A stretch of 64,000 nt of DNA from Aptenodytes patagonicus (GCF_965638725.1 NC_134970.1:253001-317000), one strand, 5' to 3'. Positions 38,001 to 50,180 are shown, counted from the first letter of the stretch. Made by a program: numbers and translations. Notes: generated from the letters alone by a model not told the origin.

Positions 38001-40922
38001 GGGCATCTGCTGTCGTTGCTGTGAAAAACTGCTTGTAGTTTGTGGCAATGACACACTGTATTTTGCAGAGCTATGGATCTCGCTGGAGGAGCACCAAGAT
38101 GCGTTAGAGCTTATCATGAGCAAATACAGAAAGCAGATGTTACAGCTTTTGCAAGGGAGAAAAGGTGAAGATGCAGAACCAGTCTTGAAAGTTCATCGGG
38201 CTAATTCCTTGGTAAGGTGGGATGGTGACAGAAGAGGGCTCGAGACCCCTCTTCCCTGTCTCTTGCTTGCTGTCATACAACCTTTGTGTCCCTTCATGGA
38301 ATGTCTCTGTTCCAAAATACATTTTCTGAAAGTCTTGTCTCTCTTTGCTGGTATTTTTTTTCTCTGTTCCTTTTACGGCACACAGGTTGTAACAGTTATC
38401 ACAGAGGACACTGAAAAGCATAAACCTTTCATGGCCCAGGTGAAGGCTTGTTCTTTATGGTAAATTCCCTGGGTTAAGCTTAATGCACATGATTCTCTAC
38501 AGTAAAATCAAAGACATCAGAGTCGTCGTTGTTCCTGTTCAATAATGGTAACAAAGGGAGAAGAACCTACTAAATCTCTGAGCTGCAGTATGTTTAATTC
38601 TTAAGAAACCATCACTCCCAAATGTTTTTAAATCTGGATACTCTCTGCAGTGGCCTAAAAGTGTCCCTTCGTCCATGTTGGGTGCAGTGACTTCAGAACT
38701 CTAAGGTGTGGCTACTGATAACTGCTGCCTGTTTTACGTTTAGGTGCCTAATAACAATATAATAACATTAAATCTCTATTTAAGGCTTATGAATTAAGTT
38801 AGGCATTTGCTAAATACATTTTTATGTGATTAGACAACAGCAAGCTGGTTCAACGTAGTGACATATCACATCTTGTGTTTTTTTTAATTGGAATTGGAGC
38901 CAGCCTAACTCTTTGCACATATATCTTTGCACTGATATGTGGCAACTCATTAGTTCTCTGTTTCGCGTTGCTTAGGTCCTCTGAAGTTACGTAGTGTAGC
39001 AATGTCTTGCTTCCAGTGCTTGCTTAGGTGTGTGAATTGCTCTGTTTGTCAAGACTTAACATTTGAACAGAACTTCTAACATTATTCTCTGGCACTGCTT
39101 TTGCTCCATTTTAATGGCATAGAAATGCAAAGCTGAAGAGACTCTGGAGGAACCTTTGATGGAATGTACCTAGACTATCTCAATGTCTAGGCAAAATCTT
39201 CTGTACTTCAGATTAAGTCCATGAGTTTTTTCCTACCCACCACTTGGAGAATAGTAACAACCTTTTAATATCTTTTAAAGAGCTATATTCTTATTAATAA
39301 CCATCTTTCTGTTTAAAAAACCCATCATTCTTTCTTCCCAGATTAAGTTATCTAAGTCTCTCTTGTTCCTCCAGCTCTCTTTTAGATGCTCTAATTTGTT
39401 TACATATTTTCTGAATAACGGAATTCAAAACTGAATTCTCTGCTCTGGTGATATATTTATCCTCCAGGTGCAGTGGAATAACTGCTGATACTTACAGACA
39501 AGAAACTCCACCCTATTACATTATCTGATATTCCCCAAAGTGCTTATATTTTTATGTTATGTTAAAATGCTTCAAAAGCTTCCAAATTCTTGTCTTGCTA
39601 CTTCTTGCCAATTACTGACATTTTTGTGTTTGCACATTTTAGTTCCTCCCTAAATACTGTATTTTGAAATGGAATGCTCTTCAAACAGGAACTGTTGCTA
39701 CATTACGTGTTGGAATTTTTCAGTGTTCATGATATGTGCATTTCTGAGCTTCAACAAAATGTGTCTTCCAAAGGATTAGAGCTGTATCTAGACAGGTGTT
39801 GTAAAAACTGCCTCAGGAGGCTCTGTTCTTACTTATTTTAGTTTCCTTGCTTGGCCTCCTTCTGAGATGAGGCCATTACTTCACAATGTTACTTAGTCTC
39901 GAAATCTCATTTGCTTTTATATTCAGCGTTCTTACAAATTCGGAGTCAGGCTTTTCTAATAAAGCGATATAAAATTTGCTGCATACTAATCATATTCATA
40001 TGAACCTGAATCTTTTGTCTCAGTCCTTGTCACACTTGAAATTATTTCCATCTTGGTAAGTAAGGGGGCCTTATCTTGCTGACTGATGTAATTCTATTCA
40101 CTGTTTTCATTGATGACTCATGATAATGGACAATAAGGTACATGTTTCCATCTTTAAATATTATACAAGTTGGAAAGGATTGCAAGTGCTTAGGAGGAAA
40201 GGGGTGAAATTCAAAACAGGAAAATAATCCAAAATCAAGAAAATGAAAGTAATTGATTTAGAAGGGATAAATTATTACAGCTGCTTTTGTCTGAACATAT
40301 TGAATATATTACTTTCATGTCTTCCAGGAAATTGAAAGTCAAATAGACAGAATATATGAGATGGGAGAGGTGATGAGAAAAGCTATTCAAGTCGATGATG
40401 ATCAGTTCTTTAAAGTTCAGGAGAAACTAGCTCAGTTGGAGGTAAGAACAGATGCAATTCCTAAAGATAGATCGAGCTTTGGGAGTCTCTAGACTTACTC
40501 TGGACTTTGTATGTGTCAAGGACTTATAACAATCAAAAATTTGGGGGTGGCGTTAGGAAGTGCAGAACATGATTTGTTTATTTTCAAGTTCTTGATGTTT
40601 GTATGATATACATGAAGCCAGAAGCAAAAGATAAGCTTTAAATGATGTGGTTCTCCTTTTGCTAGCACTGTATTAATGCTTATGTTTACAAAATCACTGT
40701 TTTATTTAGCTGTGAAGGAGTGGGGCCATTTAAAGATTATCGTCCTTTAATTGTGAATTAGCTCATTTCTATTATAGTCCTTTAATTGTGAATTAGCTCA
40801 TTTCTATTTCAGCAAAAATATTGATTTTGCAGCTTGAAAACAAAGAGCTGCGTGAACTATTGTCAATCAGCAAAGAATCTTTAGAGGTGAGGAGAGAAGA
40901 TCTGCCTGACTGTGAAGCTTAG
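37125..40922 (+). CDS. SIKE1: SIKE1, suppressor of IKK-epsilon 1 (complete, 203 aa)
   Basis: Small cytoplasmic coiled-coil protein that binds IKK-epsilon and TBK1, dampens antiviral interferon signalling and is also linked to STRIPAK complexes. Exons: 37125-37283, 37363-37468, 38069-38211, 40328-40441, 40833-40922; total 612 nt. The start [20 protein letters not shown] and the later segments [39 protein letters not shown] and [20 protein letters not shown] match the mammalian protein closely. Two coiled coils are visible, about residues 73-125 and 148-192. The end reads [19 protein letters not shown]; the GTGAGG inside this last exon could be used as a donor, so an alternative C terminus is possible. 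Exon 2 is very GC-rich and its first half ([16 protein letters not shown]) has drifted far from the mammalian sequence at equal length. Intron 1 is only 79 bp. Confidence 0.95.
38212..40327 (+). other. SIKE1: SIKE1 intron 3
   Basis: 2.1-kb AT-rich intron with no exon, RNA gene or repeat that I recognise. Confidence 0.8.
40742..40808 (+). repeat. Tandem duplication (32-bp copies, 35-bp period) in the last SIKE1 intron
   Basis: The 32 bases starting GTCCTTTAATTGTGAATTAG at 40742-40773 recur exactly at 40777-40808. The second copy ends next to TTTCAG (40807-40812), a possible acceptor 20 bp before the one used for exon 40833. Confidence 0.95.
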
Positions 40923-42270
40923 GTCACAAAATAACCTTATCTCCAAATCTTGACTTCAGAGACTATTATGAAGCTACCGTACAAGGATGGGTTTTGATTT
41001 GTTCTTTCAGGTGTTTCCTTGTATGTTTGTTTTATCTTTCAAAATGTGTTGGCTGTTTTCTCTGCATTTTTCTGAAATTACATACTCTTGATGGCAAAGG
41101 CTTGCATTGCTGCTCCGTCTTAGTAATTGCAGCATACAGATGTTTAACAATGAAGTATTTATGATGTGTACTCCCTTGTGATAGTTTCTTTCCTCTCCTG
41201 TTTGTTATTTTTATGAGCTTTAGTTAATAATTCCAACTGCGCAGATGGCACTTAAATCCACCTTGTCAGTAGCTAGAGAACGTAATACAGGTTGTGATTA
41301 TTTTATTTGATAGAAGGAATAAGAGATTATTCAAAAACTACATTGTAAATGGTAGGTAGATATTTTGCTCTGCCTGCACAAAGCAGGCATGCAGAGCTTT
41401 TGTTTTGCTTTGAAGAGCTAACACTCAGTATTTGGCTGGGTTAACATTGTTACTTGGACAACTGCTTAGAAGCAGAACAAGAGAACAGCCGATAGCCAGT
41501 AGAGCACTTTTAAGTAGTAACTCATATAAGGAGCATACTTCACCTTGATTTAGGCGTGAAAATCAGAGTGGATGACCCTTTCTGACACCTGTGTATTTTT
41601 GAAAGACATTGCGTATCTGACTAATTTTTTTTTATGGATAGACCTGTTCCGGCTTTACCAATGCTCCAAGGTATGTGGATACTGGCTAGCTCTGATCTGA
41701 AGGCGGTGCACTCAAACCCTGCACAGAACACAGCACTTTCAGATCAAAGCTCTTTGGCCTCCCACCACTTTGGACTTCAGGAAGAGTGAGCTGAGGTCTG
41801 CCTCAAAACTAAACCAAAACCAACCATGTAGACATGTTTTTAATGTTACATCACAGGTAAGTCTAGTGACAGATGTTACGTAGTTACTGCAGAATCCTAT
41901 ATTAAGTGAAGTTAGAGTTGCAGTGTTGCAGGAATTTATTGATACTGTGATATTTTTAATGACATTTTTATATAAAGATTTCTGTCTTTCTTACCTGTGA
42001 TCAAAGAATAATCCTTCAAGAACAGTAAACATCTCATTTCCAATATTAGTTTAAATTTTTATGCCACTTTTTACCAAGTGAGAGTTCTGATAGATGCAGA
42101 AGGTGACTTACGTTCCTGTGCTTATTAAGAGCTGTTTTCTTGCAACCATTTGGAATATCCAGCAAGATTGTTTGGTAGATACAAGGGATTTCTGTACAGG
42201 AGTATTCTTGTATACAGTCCTTCTTTATTAGAAGTTGTTTAAGAGGGAATAAAAAACCCCAATGGGCAGT
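40923..42270 (+). other. SIKE1: SIKE1 3'UTR (inferred)
   Basis: Non-coding stretch between the SIKE1 stop codon and the AATAAA at 42248. No open frame of note and no repeat I recognise. Confidence 0.55.
42248..42253 (+). terminator. SIKE1: SIKE1 polyadenylation signal AATAAA
   Basis: AATAAA within GGGAATAAAAAACC, followed by a GT-rich stretch at about 42280-42300. It is the first canonical signal I found after the stop codon and would give a 3'UTR of about 1.35 kb. Confidence 0.65.
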
Positions 42271-42279
42271 ATTTTCTCA

Positions 42280-42780
42280 AGTGTATTCTGTTTTGTGAAT
42301 CCTGGGGATAATTCCTTCTGTTCTGCGCGTACCCAAGCCTTTCGCACCCCCTCTAATTTTTACCTTGCCTGAATATTACAACGACCAAAAATGTTTCATT
42401 TTATCTCTTTTAAATTAATGTCATCTGAAATGCCTGTGACGATATATTTTTACCTTCATTATCCTAGTGTGGGTTAACACTCCTCTAATTGGCTAGTTGC
42501 TGTGCAGCCTGAAAAAATGGAAACTAAATAGCAGTTGCTTTGACTAATGAGTTTATTCTTAATTAGTAGTGGGCCATAATTAGCAGGGGAAGTTTAAATA
42601 TGTTCCATTTGCTACTGTCCTATTCTGGGTCTGTAAGTATGGAATCCGTGACTGTAAGTGTCCAATTGTCTACAATTCTTATGGGCTGCTGGGCATTTTC
42701 AGAAGAGCTTGCTCAGCTCATGCTGAAAACTGGTCTCAAGCTTCAGGACTGGAAGTTCTACTCTGCCCGTCCTTGAAATC
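42280..42780. other. Short spacer between SIKE1 and the CSDE1 CpG island
   Basis: AT-rich, about 500 bp, with no gene or repeat that I can support. It ends where GC content rises steeply at about 42780. Confidence 0.6.
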
Positions 42781-43339
42781 CCGACACAAAGCATCGCCCT
42801 CCGTCACTTCAACTCGGTGTGGACTTAACCGAGAGCAACGCTGGTCTCCCTTCCTAGAGGCTCTGCCTTCCCTGCAGCGAGGTTTCAGCTGCAGGGCGCA
42901 GTGTTCCCCAGGCCGTGGAGGCTGCCCGCGCGTGCACCGGCAGCGCTGCCGTTACGCTGCGCCGCGGCAGCCGAGCGAGCGAGGTGCCGGCAGCAGCTGC
43001 AGCTCCGCGCCCTCCTCTGCCCGCAAGGCCGCGGCCCGTGCTTTGCAGCGTACCCCGAGGGCCGCGCCCGGCCGGGAGGGGGGCCGCGCCAATAAAGCCG
43101 CTGCGCGGCCGTGGTCTTGCCTCGTCTTCCCACGCCCTCGCGGCGTGGGGCCGCGCGGCAGCCACGGCTCTCCTCAGGCGAGGAGAGGCGCCGCCGCCCC
43201 CGCGCAGGCCGCCGCCCCCGCGCAGGCCGCCGCCGCCGCGCGTGGCCGTGCTGCCGGCCGGTTGCCAGGCGCGCATGCGCACCGTGTGCAGCCGCCGGAC
43301 TCCGCTCGGCGCAGGCGCGGCTCCACCCCGCGCTCTCGC
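42780..43339 (+). promoter_or_regulatory. CSDE1: CSDE1 promoter
   Basis: CpG-island promoter upstream of the proposed CSDE1 exon 1. GCGCATGCGC at 43271-43280 is a perfect NRF1 palindrome and TCTCGCGAGA at 43334-43343 is the housekeeping-promoter palindrome. No TATA box. Spacing puts the transcription start just after the TCTCGCGAGA element (inference). Confidence 0.7.
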
Positions 43340-43417
43340 GAGAGGCCGGGATTTATTCCTACGTGCTGTGCCGTGCTGCTCATGGCGGCGCTGGAGCGGG
43401 GGCGCTGAGCTGTTGGG
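43340..43417 (+). other. CSDE1: CSDE1 non-coding exon 1 with a short uORF
   Basis: A strong donor, GGG followed by GTGAGTACG, lies at 43418. The exon holds a complete upstream ORF of eight codons (MAALERGR) at 43382-43408, which ends 9 bp before the donor. The 5' limit is inferred from the promoter motifs. Confidence 0.6.
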
Positions 43418-43720
43418 GTGAGTACGGTTCGCGGCAGGCCTTGACGGTTCCCGTCGCCGCCTAGACGGCGCCCGCGTGAGTGAGGGGATACTGGGGCCCC
43501 CCGAGAGGCGGCGAGAGAGGTAGAGGGCACCTTTGGATCCGCCTCCCGTTTATCCCTTGTCGCAGCGGTCTTGGCGGGGTAAAGGTGCCTAGAACCTCCC
43601 CTCGGCTGCGCGGAGTGCGGTGGCCGGGCCGGGGGGGGGGCGGGCGCCTGACTAATAGGCCGCAGCTCTTGGGGATGGAGTGCCGGTGGCCGCGGGTTGC
43701 TGGGCCGCGGCGGCGTGCGC

Positions 43721-44033
43721 ACTACGCTTCCCGGCGTCCTGCGGGCAGACGCCCTGCCGCCGGGGCTCTTGGGGGCTGCAGTTCCCCCGACCGCGTAGGC
43801 GGGGCCGCCACGACGCTGGAACTCGCTTTCCCGGCGCGCTGCGCGGCCCAGCGGGCTGCGGGGCTGGTTGGGGCCTGCAGGCCGAGAGGCGGCGGGCCGG
43901 CCGCGGGTGGCGCCGAGGGGACTACGGGTCCCGGCAGGCCGCGGGCGGGGCCTCGGCGCTGGGACTCCTGGGGACGGGCTTGTGCGGCCGCCGTGGAGGG
44001 GCGGCGGCGGACCGCGGCTCCCGGCGTGCTGCG
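43721..44033 (+). promoter_or_regulatory. Array of four ZNF143/THAP11-like motifs, about 100-bp spacing
   Basis: Related sequences start at 43721 (ACTACGCTTCCCGGCGTCCT), 43821 (ACTCGCTTTCCCGGCGCGCT), 43921 (ACTACGGGTCCCGGCAGGCC) and 44011 (ACCGCGGCTCCCGGCGTGCT), each followed by GCG. They resemble the ACTACAAYTCCCAGCATGC promoter motif with CpG substitutions. Factor assignment is an inference. Confidence 0.6.
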
Positions 44034-47000
44034 CGCGCAGCCCCACCCGGCGCGGAGGCTAGGCCCCCATCCCTTTGTGTGTGGGGGAGCGGCCGCCATC
44101 GCCCCCCTTTGTGTGCGGGGAGGGCGCCGGGGCGGCCACTCCCTCCGCCGTGCCTGCCCTTCCTCTGGGCCGGGAAGCGGCGGCGCCCGGCGCGGCCCCT
44201 TTCCGGCCTTTGCGCTGTCATAGCGTAGGCCGCGGCCGGCGTGCTGGCCGCCTCCCGCACACGGCAGCCCCCGCGCGGCGCGCTGCTGGCTGGGGCTTCT
44301 GGCACCGCCCCTCGGCGGGGCCCGCGACTCCGCTCCACGGCCACCATCTTGCTGCAGCGCTGTGAACAGGGGAGGGCCGCGCCGGGCGCTCGGAGCTTGC
44401 TGTGCCGCAGGCCCCTCCTGAAGGCCTGCGACGAGTCTCTATCGGTCTGGGTCCAATTTTCTGTTCTCTGGATTAATAGCAAGCACAGGGCTCTTCCCCT
44501 AACTCCAGACCCGTTAAAAGAAAACGGATTTTTGTTTTTACGATTCTTTTTTTTAAATGATTCTACATGTATATATGCCTTTACAGACGTTCTTGGAAGT
44601 TCTTTAACTTTTTTTTTCCTCCCCATAGATGTATTTTTTTGATGCAAAAGTGACTTCACTAATCTAGTGAATGTTAGTAGCTGATCTCGTAGCTGTCATG
44701 TATTGGTTGGGGTGCTCAAGAGCTAGTGTTCGGTGCTGCTTTCCAATATTAATCTGAAAAGATGTGGAATAGCTTTATCTCCAAGTATCATTTAATAGCT
44801 GTGTTGTGCATGCATACTGAAAATATAAAGTTTTATCTTTATTAAGTTTGATCTTAGTCATGTAAGAGATGATATTTCTAGAAGCACATGTTCTAATCCA
44901 GTAAAATACGTGTTCTTGCAGTTACCTCTTTTTGTGAAGAAAATGGTAAACAAAACAGTGTAATCCGGCAGGTTCTACTGTTAGGCTGTATAGATGGTTT
45001 CTAGCTCTGAACAGCTTTATGTGACTTACTGTCATTTAGCAAAATCTGCACCTGAAAAACTTCAAGAACAGGATTTGTACAGCTCTTCCCTGTCTTTGCA
45101 TTAATCCTTTCAGCTGTATATATACAAATGCAGAACCCAGTGTGACTTGGGGGCTGGGCAGCTGCTTAGGGTGTTTACCATTTGGAGGAGTATTTATAGT
45201 AGCTGAATTAAAAAGTAAAGAATTTGAGGCAGACACACACAGTGAGAGGTTTTTTTTTTTTTACTTGAGTTAGGCTTGCTTGACAATCCCCTTTTTTTTA
45301 ATAACTTAAGTGTAGTAAACCAATCTTGTTACGAAATCGAACTGGCTTTTAAGGGAAAAGCTTATGCCTTATTTCATGACATAACAAATTAGCTTTAGTC
45401 ATCTTTGGGCAGAAGAGGTGTTTTGATTATTCTATGAAAATGTAATATATTCTATGCCCAGAAAAATGAGAAAGGTAATATGATACAAGTTACAGCTCTA
45501 GTAGAACTCTAATAAATATTAGTCTAATTAGATGAGAGAGAAGTACATGAATAAGAAGATTCTAAGTGTCTCTGTGCAGTTCCTGTGATAGAGTGTATGC
45601 CTGCTTCATTCCTCCTGAACTTGGTTGGGGGGATGCTCATTTGAGGTCTGAAATGCTGTCCAAAAAAGAATACTATCCTGAAAGAGGTTGTGGTAACAGT
45701 TGCCTGAATCTAATACGGAGGTATGTGAAAAGTCTGGTGATCCTGTTATTTTTGCAATAGCTTTGTGTCTTCCGATTTATATTTTCTTACTGAATCTTTC
45801 ACTGCAAGCCTTTTATACCAGATACTGGTTTGTACTGCCCTCATCCAGTTTCTTATTTAGTCTCATTCATGTATGTGTAACGGTCTGACAAGAAAACTTA
45901 TTTCAGTCGAAGGTTTTTCAGAGTGGTGACTAAGGGAAGATCCTTAATCTGGAGGACAGGTCATTGAAATACAAACTTCTGTGAAAACTGAGCGATGAGT
46001 TTGCATACAGCCATTGTGTGCTTTTAGGGTTTAGAGTTCTTATTTGTAATAGCTGACTGCAGTCAGCATTTTCACTGTGATGAGAGTTAAATGTCTTTGC
46101 ATTCACGTTTCAGTCACTTAAGTTGACTCTTTAAAGTTCACTAAAGGGAATAAAAAGCTCAGTGTAAATTGTGAAAATTCACTTTTCCACTACAATGGAG
46201 AAATAGGCTTTGTCCATATTTTTGCTCATTTGGTGAGGGACTTGGGGAATGACTTGGGGAAAAGTTTTGCTCTGATGCTTCATACCTCTAGATTACTGCA
46301 TAACATGCTAGTTTATTCATAGGTGTGTTGCTTCTTAGCAGCTTTTGTCCACAAAAATCTCCTCCCCTCTTTTTTCTATATCTACTGAGGAAGCAACAAA
46401 TGCAAATCAAAACTTGATTTTATTTCTTTTCAAAAAAAGCTTCTGTTTCTATAAGGTTTCAGTTTTATGTGGTAGGGAGCAGTTTGTCTAAACCGTTTTC
46501 TCATGAAAACAAAGTGGTACTGGAAAACTTCAGGAGAGAATTATTATCTAGTTACTGTTGCAGAGAAGCTTCTCTGTTATGTTATCTACACAAATATTTT
46601 TCTATATGTAATCAACATTTTGCAAATACTGTTTTAAGAAGTCCAGAAAATGGCTCTGCAGTTATTTTACATGCTATGCCAGGGTGCATATGGTCTGTGT
46701 AGAACAGGCATACAGCATCTGTACATATAATTGAGAAGCTTGTTTATTTTTATACAAAGCTAAAGGTGCTTCAAGTATTGCTAGTCCTTGACTTACCTTT
46801 TGGAACAAAAATTATCAGGAAATTCCAATTCCCCCCCACATATACACCCTACTGCTACTCTGAAGGTCTGTGCAAGCACTTATTAATTAAATTATGAGAC
46901 AGCACCCATATAAAGTTATTGATAGGAGGCCTAAGACTTGCGTTAAACGATGCTGCTATTCATCAAAATGAAGTTGCTGTTTTAATTGTACAAACTGGGA

Positions 47001-47257
47001 CCTTTCCCGAAATGCATAACTGCATTTGAAGAGTTTAAAGTTGGAAATACCATATCACTGGCTTGGAGGTAGAGTTTCTTGGAAAAGAAGACTGAAAATG
47101 GGAATGGCAAATATATCTGTAAAACAGTCTTTCCTAGCACGGATCAAACCTAGAGTATTAAGGTAGAGGAAATGGACCTGTTTGTAGGAACACCTAGGAC
47201 TGATTGTATAATCTCTTTTAAATTGATACTTAGTGTGTGTCTTTTTCATTTCTCCAG

Positions 47258-47382
47258 TATGAAGTGGAACAGAACAGAATTTACCACCTGAAACTGCTGC
47301 TTCAAGTTCAGATCAGGAAAAGAATATACCGCATTGTAACAACAACTCAAGACCAAAGAAGAGGAAACTTACACTGAAGATA
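47258..47382 (+). other. CSDE1: Candidate CSDE1 5' exon (downstream end uncertain)
   Basis: TCATTTCTCCAG precedes TATGAAGTGG, a good acceptor at 47256-47257. One frame is open for about 40 codons after an early TGA and reads ..SRPKKRKLTLKIQ, slightly like the KKQKRTPTYQRS segment of the alternative N terminus of human CSDE1. No convincing GT donor closes it. It may be a 5'UTR exon. Confidence 0.3.
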
Positions 47383-47548
47383 CAAGGCTTGATCTGAAAC
47401 AAGAAGTTTGTGCCTACTCAACAGCTTCAAAAGAGCACGTCCCAACGCTGCTAGTAGTCTTTGTTTTCTCCAGTGCTGTATTGAAACTGCCCAGGGCAGC
47501 AGCACTTGTATTCTCTATTAGCTTGATAGATCACGTTCTCTTGCTATC

Positions 47549-47597
47549 TTTTTTCTTTCTCTCTCTCTCTCTCTCTCTTTCTTTTTTTTTTTTTTTT
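47549..47597 (+). repeat. CT microsatellite and T run
   Basis: TTCTTT, a CT repeat of about ten units and a run of T. It would serve as the polypyrimidine tract of the candidate exon at 47610. Confidence 0.9.
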
Positions 47598-47609
47598 AAA
47601 TAATAGCAG

Positions 47610-47690
47610 TCTTCATCCTTAGAAACTTGTGCTGAAACAGAAGAATCGGCTAATACTACTGAAAGTGCAATATTTGAATATCACTGCGAG
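47610..47690 (+). other. CSDE1: Candidate CSDE1 upstream exon, 81 nt, open in phase 0
   Basis: A pyrimidine tract of about 50 bases (CT repeats, then T run) ends in TAATAGCAG directly before TCTTCATCC, and GCGAG followed by GTTGGT closes the exon. The 27 codons (SSSLETCAETEESANTTESA and on) are open, acidic and phase 0 at both ends, so they could join in frame to the ATG exon at 50197. Confidence 0.4.
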
Positions 47691-50160
47691 GTTGGTGCAT
47701 GTGTTATATAAAGAGTTATATATATTTCTAAACTTAATAGGAGACAAGCTGTCAACAGAAGGGTGTGGGTTTTGTTAGGAGTTTTTAGCAGTTCTTTGCT
47801 GTTATGTTGGTTTAATAGTAGTACGACAAATTAATAGTACCTGCAATATGGTTCTATTTAACAATACTTATAACCCTGGAGAGCTGGTTATGAATGTTTC
47901 TCTCTTCTAGTAATGGTAGTGTTGTGGTTCCAATCCCTTTTTTCAAATAACCTCTGTTTAGTCATCTTTAAATCTTACGGCACAGGTTTTTTTTCTTCCT
48001 CTGAGTACTTGTATTAGTGGGGTTCATAGTTCTTGTAAACTGACGGGTCAGCTGTGTTAAAAGTCAACTGTTGGGAGTGAACTGTTGGCAGTGGACAGCA
48101 CAGTCAGGTAGTTGTCGTGGTCCAGTATTATAACCATTATATTGTAGGTGCAAGCAAGTCTTGTTTGTACATTAATAGGTTGTAGCCTAGTAATAACTAG
48201 AAGTTTCTTAAAGTTTTATGACAATACTTCTGGTGATACGTATAAATGGACGTTCTGTTTGATTTTTGTTATGCTCTGTTATAACATTATATTTGAACAG
48301 GTATAGGAATATGACAAGCATCTGAAAAGGCTGCTGATATTATCGTGTAACTTTCTCTCTACAGCAAATTTTAGTGCCACCCTGAGGAGTGTATCTTTGT
48401 TTGAACTTAAGTTGTCAGGCTTTAGATGACTGATGATGAGTTCTTTGTGCTATACTACTGATACTCCTTTAAACTCAAACTGTTCAAACGGTATCATACA
48501 ATGGTAGTCCTTGAGCCAGAGATTACAGCAGTGTGGTTTTCTAATACTAAGATAGGCTATTCTGAACTTGATTTTTAGGTAGAATTTTGTCATTTTCTGT
48601 ATCTGATGTACCTTTAGTAGTAGTCTGTTACTTAATGTCTGTGGCAGAGGTGTATGTGTGTTTGTGTACTTACCTTGTATCAGAGATGTGAAGTGGCCAT
48701 TTTGTAAATGACTCACAAAAAGCATTTGTCACACTGATTTGAGCTTTCAGAATGGATTAATGGTCTTGGCTATTATTCTCCTGGGAAAAGGTATAATAAT
48801 ATATCGTTTTCCTTTCCCCTAGCCACCCTACTTGCAGGACCAATTTATTTTTGAAAAATATTTCAAATTCTAGAATGGCTTAAAATCAAACATTTCAGCT
48901 GTTGCCTTCCCACAAGGGCATCTTCTTGTGTATGGAATGTCCTAGGGGTTGCCTTCCTCAAAAGGTGGGGGTTCATATGTTGAAGTGATGCTCTTTGATA
49001 ACTTTTAAACTGATTTCCAAACAGCATAATAAGACATGCTGTAACTATACCTTTTAATACGTTGAGTAACTTGATGTCTGTATTAGATTAAGAAGCATGA
49101 CCGTTTTACAAGTTGCTCAGACACCTTTTATCTCTACTAAATGTATTGCTGACTAATTTTGAATCCCTTCTGCTTGATGCAACAAGAAAGCAGAGAACAG
49201 ACACAGTCTCATTCTGTTTCCAAAATAAATACTCTGGAAACTCAGAGTACTCAGCAAATAAAACCCTCCAATACTGTATTTTAAGATGAACATTGACTGT
49301 TTGAGGAGGGTTGCTTCAGTAGTCTTTCTTGAAATAAAGTGTTTGGTGAGGTGTAATAAATTTCAGTGGATTTAATTGCTGACCTGTAAATGGAAATGGC
49401 TTGCTTTAAAAATGAGACTTGCACATCAAAAAGCCAGTGAGTTAGTAAAGGGCCTTGTGAATGTTCCAATATTGAGTCTGTACCTTGAAAAGACAAGACA
49501 CACCTCTTCACCCCACCCACCCCCCCAAAAAAAGGTTTTCATGGGTTCAAGTTAATTTAACAGTTCATTACAGCTTTAACTTTTTTTAGTTTAATGCTGT
49601 TTTCAAGTTTTCTCAGTCTCTCTATCACTTGAGCTCCTATGCCACAGAAATGTTAGTTTAATTTTGGGTATTAATTCTGTAACTGTGCAAAAATGTTTAA
49701 ATACTTAAAACCATTTTTTTAGTATGAAAGACTGAACAGACAAACTAGGGACAAACTTTGCAGGGATGTGAGTGTAATTCTGTTGATTGATAACTGTTGC
49801 ATTTTCCGAATTACCTGTTTAATTTGGAAGAGCAGATACTTTAGGTATTTTCAGGCTCTGATGTGAAATAGTGAATGTGGGAGTACTTTGAGGTATAATA
49901 CTTAAGAGAGTCAGAAGTTTGTTTTGGTCTAAGCAAGCTTTATTTCGGTGTTGTATTTCTGGCCTATTTGATAAATAAGTTGCCTGTCTAAATTTTAAGC
50001 ATTATTGTTTTACAAAAGCTTGACTATTTTGATGTTCTTACTCTATTTTAAAAATGGTTAGAATTTGCTTCTTACAGTAGCTTCCACAAGCTCTTTGTGT
50101 TTGTTATTCTGTTATGTGGGCATGGAGAAAGGAGACTTGTTTTAAGTAGTGTTTTTTGCT

Positions 50161-50180
50161 CCCCCCCCCCCCCCCCCCCC
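50161..50180 (+). repeat. Poly-C tract (20 C) before the CSDE1 start exon
   Basis: Twenty consecutive C end 14 bases before the acceptor AG (50195-50196) of the first coding exon, so the tract makes up most of its polypyrimidine tract. Confidence 0.95.

Noticed and set aside
37585-38463. 292-codon plus-strand ORF spanning SIKE1 intron 2 and exon 3
   Set aside because: It reads intron 2 straight into exon 3; the conserved join is NR|ELWIS with a clear acceptor at 38067-38068.
42773-44659. Many long overlapping open frames at the CSDE1 promoter
   Set aside because: Same GC artefact; no domain, no consistent strand, and they cover promoter motifs and the exon-1 donor.
48421-48470. TGATGA and CTGA boxes resembling a C/D snoRNA in CSDE1 intron 1
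   Set aside because: Spacing is too short and there is no terminal stem.
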